Shown here: in pieces, positions 59,403-64,000 of the stretch
Position numbering within the stretch: position 1 is the first letter of the stretch
Layout of the letters: each line of letters starts with the position of its first letter
DNA from: Bog-473 sp963807775
GTDB taxonomy: Bacteria > Actinomycetota > Acidimicrobiia > Acidimicrobiales > RAAP-2
Length of the DNA stretch: 64,000 bases
Direction: 5' to 3'
Assembly: GCA_963807775.1 (NCBI GenBank)
Contig: CAWECY010000003.1
Location: 558,001-622,000, forward strand
The notes under the pieces: model-generated
Told to the model about the DNA's origin: nothing
The model's database searches: none
What the model saw: the letters and a program-made list of their open reading frames with translations, nothing else
Position numbers and translations under genes: made by a program

Positions 59403-59686
59403 GACATATTCAGCCCCTCGGCCGTGGAGGTCCCGACCTTGGCGGCACTCAGGCGCCGCAGTGGCGGCAGCGTCGGTGGCGGCTGCTTGCGGGGCGGCAA
59501 GGAGGCCAGCAGCGCCGTCGTGGCCGTGGTGACCTCCGTCACGGCCCGTTCGAACGCCTCCTCGGTCTGGGGGGAGGTGGACTGCACGCCGCTCACTTTG
59601 CGGACGTATTGACGCGCCGCCGCCTCGATCTCCTCGGGCGTGGCCACGGGCTGGAGCCCGCGCAGGGTGGTGATGTTCCGGCACAT
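59399..59686 (-). CDS. DUF2277 family protein
   Basis: A 95 aa conserved protein of unknown function. The opening MCRNITTLRGLQPVATPEEI and EAAARQYVRKVSGVQS are the family hallmark, followed by AFERAVTEVTTATTALLASL. The last 20 residues (RLSAAKVGTSTAEGLNMS) look like an extra tail compared with the usual end at PPLRR. It follows the glycosidase stop by nine bases upstream on the same strand and may be independent. Confidence 0.88.
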   Translation of the reverse strand: MCRNITTLRGLQPVATPEEIEAAARQYVRKVSGVQSTSPQTEEAFERAVTEVTTATTALLASLPPRKQPPPTLPPLRRLSAAKVGTSTAEGLNMS

Positions 59687-59695
59687 AGGCCCACC

Positions 59696-61423
59696 CTAGG
59701 CATGCACCCCGTGGGTGCGGGCACGAGCCGGGGTCGGGGTCGGGGTCGGGCAGCGTCCCGGCGTGACGCTGACCGTGACCTGTCGGGCGGACGCCTTGTT
59801 CGTGAGCTCGAGGAGGTCGCTGCCCCGGGACGAGACGATGCGGGCGCCCGCCGTGCGAGCGCAGTACCCGTGCGCGTAGTGGAGCTGTGTCGGCACGAAG
59901 ATCACGGTGGGGGCGTGGACGCGCTGGTTGGCCGTGTACCTCATGAGGAAGACGTCGGCGGTCTGCGAGTAGGCGAACGAGATCGCACTGCCCGCCACCG
60001 CCTGCGGGTAGACCTGGCTCAGGACGTAGGCCGTCGTGCGCAAGTGCCCGTCGGCCATCACCAGCGACTCCGCCGCACTGCCGGTGGGATCGCTGTAGTA
60101 CTTCCACGACCAGTAGATCCAGCTGACGGGTTGCTCGTTCATCTGCGCCGTGATGGCCGCCAGCATGTCGGGGTTCGAGGTGGCGCCGAACTCCGTGACC
60201 AGCCACGCCGGTCCGCCCGGCTGCTTGGGCGACGCCATCAGCGGCCGGTCCAACGAGCGCACGAACAGCGAATGTGCCTCCTGCCCTGCGCACAGCAAGA
60301 TGTTCGTCGGGTTGCCCGTGACCGGGCTCCGGGCGCCGCAGTAGATGTGCACGTTGTAGACCAGGTTGGGCAGATCCATGGGGCCGAGGTAGGTCGGGAA
60401 GCCCCGGCTGGCGAAGTTGTCGGGTTCGTCGAAGATCAGGTGCCTCGGGTCGTTGGCCAAGATGGTCGGGATCACGCCCTCGGCCGGGTCGTCCTTCGGG
60501 CACTTGAGCGGCGGGGCGCCGTGCGAAGCGGTCCCGATGTGCGCGGTGCCCGTGTAGAAGCATTCGAGCTGCGCGTCGAAGTGCGCGTCACCGAAGCGCA
60601 CCAGCGAGGTCGAGAAGGGCTCGTTGAACGGGTCGTAGCCGAGGATCCACTGGTTCTCCCGAAACGCGTGGGCCACGTCGCCCCACACCCGGTCGTACTG
60701 GCCCTGCAGATCGCCCTCGACGTCGTTCGTCCAGAAGTGGTGAAAGGCGATACCCGCCGCTCGCGTGCCGTACTCCAGGGACCAGCGGCCCGGCGGGTCG
60801 ACGCTGGGCACGCCGTCCGTGCAGGTGGCCCAGTTCGGCTCGCCCTCGCCCTCGAACATCTTGTTGTAGACGTCCTGGTGCATATCCAGGACCGTGTAGA
60901 TGTGGAAGCGCCCTAGCAGGTCCACCGTCTTCTTCAGGCGTGCGATGTAGCGGTTGAGCACGGCCTGGTTGAACTGATTCGGGTGGCCACCGGCGCCCTT
61001 GCCGCAGATGGCGGGGTCGTTGGCGGGCGCCGTCCCCGGTTCGAGGCCCTGCCACGTCATGCCCAGGCGCACCACGTTGAAGCCCAGCCTGGCCATGAGC
61101 GACGCGTCCTGGGCCGAGAAGTTCCAGGGCTTCCCCGGCGCGGGGTAGAGCTCGTAGGGCGAGTACTTGTACACGGCGTCGACGCCGTGGAAGAAGACCA
61201 CCCGGCCGTCGCGGTCGTAGAGGTAGGGCCCACCGGGGGCGCGAATGGGCCCCGAGACTGCCGGCGCACCGGTGACGTTCGCCCCCCTGAAGATCGGGGA
61301 ACGGAGTGTCGGGAGCGGGGCCTCGGTGGTCGCCGATCCGCTCCCGGGCGTGATGCCCACGGCGACCACGGCGAGGAGTAGGGCGAAGACGGACGCGAGC
61401 CACCACGCGGACCTACGAGGCAC
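59696..61423 (-). CDS. Secreted GH5 glycosidase, endoglycoceramidase-like
   Basis: 575 aa from GTG 61423, which begins VPRRSAWWLASVFALLLAVV, a signal peptide. The catalytic barrel shows FHGVDAVYKYSPYELYPAPG, FNVVRLGMTWQGLEP, VLDMHQDVYNKMFEGEGEPN, the acid/base Glu in GYDPFNEPF and the nucleophile Glu in WLVTEFGATSNPD. The DMHQD and WTN segments match bacterial endoglycoceramidases that release glycans from glycosphingolipids, though plant-sterol glucosidases of the same family remain possible. A Thr-Pro repeat (CPTPTPTPARAR) ends the protein. The upstream interval holds copy B of the repeated element. Confidence 0.85.
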   Translation of the reverse strand: MPRRSAWWLASVFALLLAVVAVGITPGSGSATTEAPLPTLRSPIFRGANVTGAPAVSGPIRAPGGPYLYDRDGRVVFFHGVDAVYKYSPYELYPAPGKPWNFSAQDASLMARLGFNVVRLGMTWQGLEPGTAPANDPAICGKGAGGHPNQFNQAVLNRYIARLKKTVDLLGRFHIYTVLDMHQDVYNKMFEGEGEPNWATCTDGVPSVDPPGRWSLEYGTRAAGIAFHHFWTNDVEGDLQGQYDRVWGDVAHAFRENQWILGYDPFNEPFSTSLVRFGDAHFDAQLECFYTGTAHIGTASHGAPPLKCPKDDPAEGVIPTILANDPRHLIFDEPDNFASRGFPTYLGPMDLPNLVYNVHIYCGARSPVTGNPTNILLCAGQEAHSLFVRSLDRPLMASPKQPGGPAWLVTEFGATSNPDMLAAITAQMNEQPVSWIYWSWKYYSDPTGSAAESLVMADGHLRTTAYVLSQVYPQAVAGSAISFAYSQTADVFLMRYTANQRVHAPTVIFVPTQLHYAHGYCARTAGARIVSSRGSDLLELTNKASARQVTVSVTPGRCPTPTPTPARARTHGVHA

Positions 61424-61507
61424 GGGCGACAGTTTGGCGCTTGGGCCGGGCCATCTGGCCGCGGCCTCCGGGTGCCAGACCGGTGATACCCGGAGTGGAG
61501 GTGGGCG

Positions 61508-61607
61508 CAACGTATATGGCGCCGCTCTACCCGTTTTGCCGCGAATCGGGTAGGTAGCCGCGACTACCAGATTTGGTCCCATTCGGTTAGAGGAGACCCA
61601 TATACCC
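61508..61607. repeat. Repeated ~100 bp structured intergenic element, copy B
   Basis: Second copy of the element at 15933-16028. CTACCCG (61528-61534) pairs with CGGGTAG (61547-61553), and a second GGTAG (61553-61557) pairs with CTACC (61564-61568). Compared with copy A, the closing G-T pair of the first stem is G-C here, a structure-keeping change if the plus strand is the RNA. The ends share TATATGG / CCCATATA. It lies 81 bases after the cupin stop and about 85 bases before the glycosidase start. Confidence 0.7.
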
Positions 61608-61687
61608 CCACCAGCTATCCACCTTCATCGCCCTTGGCATCCGGTCGGATTCCGGCCTCCGATCGCGGCCCGGCCCATCTCGCCCAA

Positions 61688-62029
61688 CTAGGTCGACGAG
61701 GACATCCCGGGCAGGCTTGTCCGTAGCGGGTAGTCGGCGATGACGACCCGGCAGGCGCCGAGCGGCCGCACCGAGTGCGGAGTGTCGGGCGGCACCACGG
61801 CGATGCACCCGGCCGACAGCACTTGCTCCTCACCGGCGATCGAAAGCGCCACCTCGCCCTCGACGATGTGCCAGACCTCCTCCTGCTCGTGCTGGTGCTC
61901 GTGCAGCGGCGTGGCGCCGGCCGCGATGTCGTAGTGGGCGAACGTCATGTGCTCCGAGTGGAGGAACCGACCCGACCAACCCGGGAGCGGGGTGCCGGCG
62001 AGCATGTCGGAGGGTCGCACGAAGGGCAC
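61688..62029 (-). CDS. Cupin-domain protein
   Basis: 113 aa single cupin. ATPLHEHQHEQEEVWHIVEG is the first motif (His, His, Glu) and AGCIAVVPPDTPHSVRPLG the second. It ends with VVIADYPLRTSLPG. Follows the DUF899 gene by one base on the same strand, so the two are an operon. Function not known. Confidence 0.84.
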   Translation of the reverse strand: MPFVRPSDMLAGTPLPGWSGRFLHSEHMTFAHYDIAAGATPLHEHQHEQEEVWHIVEGEVALSIAGEEQVLSAGCIAVVPPDTPHSVRPLGACRVVIADYPLRTSLPGMSSST

Positions 62030-62030
62030 G

Positions 62031-62771
62031 TCAGTAGTCCAGCTCGGCGTACCAGTTGCCCCGTCCCTGCGGGGTCAGGTCCAGCAGGTTCCACACCGGC
62101 GACAGCAGGTCGATGCCGCGCTCGTTGATGTCGTCCGCCATCTGCGGGTGGCTGGTGTAGCAGTGGCGCGGGCTGCCGTCGGCGTCGAGCGTGAATACGG
62201 AGACGGCGGAGTTCTGGTTCCCCTCCTCGTCCTCGGCGCAGAAGTCGTATTGGAAGGTGCTGTCACCGCAGCTGAGCAGCCGGACATTGTCCCACCCGCG
62301 GGCGCGGGCATGGGCTCGCAGGGCCACCGGGTCGGCGGCCGACGCCACGACGTAGTCGGTGCGCTGCGCAAGGTGGGGCAGCACGGCGTTGATCCCGTCG
62401 ACCCACATGGTGCACATGGGGCAGGGGGAGGTCTGGCGCTTGCCGTACATGACGTGTTGCACGACCAGTGCCCGCTGGGGGGACGTAAACAGCTGGCTCA
62501 GCCGCACCGTGGTGACCGGGGCGTCACCGTCACTGAGCCGGCGAGGGCCCTCGAAGAACTGATAGTCCTCGACCGGTGTCCCCTCGGGGAGTTGGCGACG
62601 CAGAGCTGCCACCTTCTCCTGCTGCTGCATCAGCGCCACCTCGGCTCGCCGCAGCTCCTCACGTCGAGCCGCGTACTCCGCCGGCTCGTTCAGCCTGGTC
62701 TGCTCCACCCAGCGCCTCCTTGCCTGATCCCGAATGTACCGGTCGGGCCACAGGTCGTGGGCGGGTGACAC
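62031..62771 (-). CDS. DUF899 family thioredoxin-fold protein
   Basis: 246 aa. The N-terminal helix EYAARREELRRAEVALMQQQ is followed by EKVAALRRQLPEG, PVEDYQFFEGPR, and SPCPMCTMWVDGINAVLPHL, a CxxC in a thioredoxin-like fold. STFQYDFCAEDEEGNQNSAV and RHCYTSHPQMADDINERGID are typical of the family. Probably a cytosolic redox or dithiol-binding protein of unknown substrate. Confidence 0.86.
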   Translation of the reverse strand: MSPAHDLWPDRYIRDQARRRWVEQTRLNEPAEYAARREELRRAEVALMQQQEKVAALRRQLPEGTPVEDYQFFEGPRRLSDGDAPVTTVRLSQLFTSPQRALVVQHVMYGKRQTSPCPMCTMWVDGINAVLPHLAQRTDYVVASAADPVALRAHARARGWDNVRLLSCGDSTFQYDFCAEDEEGNQNSAVSVFTLDADGSPRHCYTSHPQMADDINERGIDLLSPVWNLLDLTPQGRGNWYAELDY

Positions 62772-62797
62772 CCCACGGAACCGGCGACAATGGTCGA

Positions 62798-63196
62798 GTG
62801 CTCGGGCACCTCGGCGTCAACGTCCCTGATCTCGCTACGGCCGCCGCCTACCACGGCGACCTGATGCCCCTGCTCGGATATGAGCCCTTCCTGACCACCG
62901 ACGACACGGCAGCCTTCATGCCGTCGGGCGGCCGACGGGGGGCCTACTTCTTCCTCTACCCGGCCATGGAGGAGGGCGACGTCTCACGCCAGCGCCCGGG
63001 ACTGCAGCACCTCGCCTTCATCGTGCCCACGCGGGCGGCGGTGCGGGACGTGCACGCTCACGTCGTCGGGGCTCAGAGCCAGGTGCTGCACCCCCCACAG
63101 GAGTGGCCGCAGTACCCACCGCCCTACTACGCCACGTTCTGGCTCGACCCCTTCGGCATCATGCTGGAGGCGGTGTGCCATCACGACCGCGACTGA
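62798..63196 (+). CDS. VOC-family protein
   Basis: 132 aa from GTG 62798 (LGHLGVNVPDLATAAAYHGD). GPLLGYEPF-like first half, MPSGGRRGAYFFLYPAMEEG, LQHLAFIVPTRAAVRDVHAH and FWLDPFGIMLEAVCHH give the paired beta-alpha-beta units and metal residues of a glyoxalase/dioxygenase fold. Divergent from the DUF899 operon with 26 bases between starts; convergent with DUF4097. Confidence 0.82.
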   Translation: MLGHLGVNVPDLATAAAYHGDLMPLLGYEPFLTTDDTAAFMPSGGRRGAYFFLYPAMEEGDVSRQRPGLQHLAFIVPTRAAVRDVHAHVVGAQSQVLHPPQEWPQYPPPYYATFWLDPFGIMLEAVCHHDRD

Positions 63197-63200
63197 CGCG

Positions 63201-64000
63201 TCAGGCCACCTGCTCCAGCGCCCGCTCGATCTCCACGTTGCCCGACACGTTGCGCACGCTGATGTCGGCCTTGCGCTCAGCGCCCGTCTTCGGGGGCTCG
63301 TCGCCCAGCGGGATGGCGGAGTCGACCCGGCCCGACATGGTTTCCACGTCGACGTGTAGCTCGACCCCCTCGGTGACGCCGACCGCGACGTTCCCGGAGA
63401 CCGACCGCACCCGCAGTACGCCCTCGCTCAGGGCGAGCACCCGCACGTCGCCCGAGACGTTGACCACGGAGGCGCCCCGGGACAGCTCCCCGAGGCGGAC
63501 GTGGCCCGAGGTGACCCGGATGTCGACCCGATCGACCGCCTCACCGATCTCGACGTCACCCGACGCCGCCGTGAACGTGGCTCGACCGGCCACCCGCGAG
63601 CAGCGGAGGCTGCCCGACGCCGTCGCCATACGCAGCTCGCCGCCCACCGAGCCCACGGTCACGTCGCCGCTCGCCGTCTTGGCCCTCACCCCGGACTCGA
63701 CGTCGTCCGTCGTGACGTCGCCGCTCGCCGTGGTCAGGTCGGCCGCGCCGATGAGCCCGGTGACGTCGACGTCGGCTGATCCGGTGGTCACCGACACGTC
63801 GCTGCCCTCGGGCAGGTCGACCCGGACGCTGACCGCATTGCGCCGCACGAAGCGCATCCCGTGCAGGCGGGATCTTGACGATCACCGTGCCGTTTCGGCA
63901 CTCCACGGTCGCCTGCTCGACCCGCTCCTCGGCGCCAGGCGTCTCCGCCCGCACCGAGACCTCGGTCCGGTCCGTCTCCCGCGCCGAGATGGCCACCGAC
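63201..64000 (-). CDS. DUF4097-type adhesin-like protein, 5' partial, one frameshift
   Basis: The frame from the window end reads ISARETDRTEVSVRAETPGA and TVECRNGTVIVKI. A one-base correction near 63865 leads into MRFVRRNAVSVRVDLPEGSD. Regular beta repeats follow (DLTTASGDVTTDDVESGVRA, KTASGDVTVGSVGGELRMAT, ASGSLRCSRVAGRATFTA, VRSVSGNVAVGVTEGVELHV). TASGDV recurs, giving a right-handed beta-solenoid. The N-terminus lies past the window. Confidence 0.75.

Overview
The window reads as a chromosome segment of a high-GC actinobacterium, probably an uncultured member of the Acidimicrobiia or a related class. This rests on strong G/C bias at third codon positions, frequent GTG starts, ATGA/GTGA overlaps between genes, and several promoters whose predicted transcription start falls on or within a few bases of a start codon (leaderless transcripts). 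The gene content is also actinobacterial in flavour: a RipA-like NlpC/P60 protein, fatty-acid/steroid-type CoA enzymes, KstR-like TAGAACnnGTTCTA palindromes and a mycobacterial-type LeuA. No rRNA, tRNA or CRISPR array was found.

Layout. 0-14 kb: housekeeping and CoA metabolism (oligopeptidase B, RmlC, flavin reductase, metallo-beta-lactamase fold protein, MutY, MaoC hydratase, acyl-CoA dehydrogenase, CitE-like lyase, dienelactone hydrolase), then an NlpC/P60 cell-wall hydrolase and a divergent Lgt-like protein. 14-16 kb: two small unknown genes, an IS982-type insertion sequence and the first copy of a ~100 bp intergenic element. 16-29 kb: acyl-CoA synthetase, SDR, thiolase, crotonase, thioesterase and acyl-CoA dehydrogenase. 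Two TetR/KstR-like operators suggest part of this set is one lipid- or sterol-catabolic regulon. The stretch also holds a K+ channel, an ECF sigma/anti-sigma pair and a toxin-antitoxin-like nucleotidyltransferase pair. 29-43 kb: branched-chain amino-acid synthesis, with leuB-ilvE-cimA on the minus strand, greA-leuC-leuD on the plus strand and leuA further on, interrupted by an IS1595/ISXO2 transposase. 43-48.8 kb: a visibly lower-GC stretch of acetyltransferases, an amidohydrolase, a tyrosine-phosphatase-like protein, a cupin and an ArsR/SRPBCC pair. 49-54 kb: serine synthesis (serA, aspartate-type aminotransferase, divergent serC). 54-64 kb: an ABC exporter, SDR, P450, a second ArsR/SRPBCC pair, DUF2277, a secreted GH5 endoglycoceramidase-like enzyme, the second copy of the ~100 bp element, DUF899, cupin, VOC and a DUF4097 protein cut by the window end.

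How the genes work together. leuA, leuCD, leuB and ilvE complete leucine synthesis. cimA with leuCD, leuB and ilvE implies isoleucine made from pyruvate through citramalate. Both leuA and the leuB operon are preceded by the same arrangement: a promoter, a nearly leaderless 11-12 codon leader ORF, a short hairpin, an intrinsic terminator, and then the gene about 70 nt later. The leuA leader carries three consecutive Leu codons. The leuB-ilvE-cimA leader carries Val and Ile-Ile. This is the clearest regulatory system in the window.

Caveat: eight genes (8.3-13.3 kb, 54.9-59.4 kb and 63.9 kb) need single-base frame corrections to give normal proteins. Several corrections compensate within one gene and most are an apparent extra base, so sequence or assembly error is the likeliest cause.
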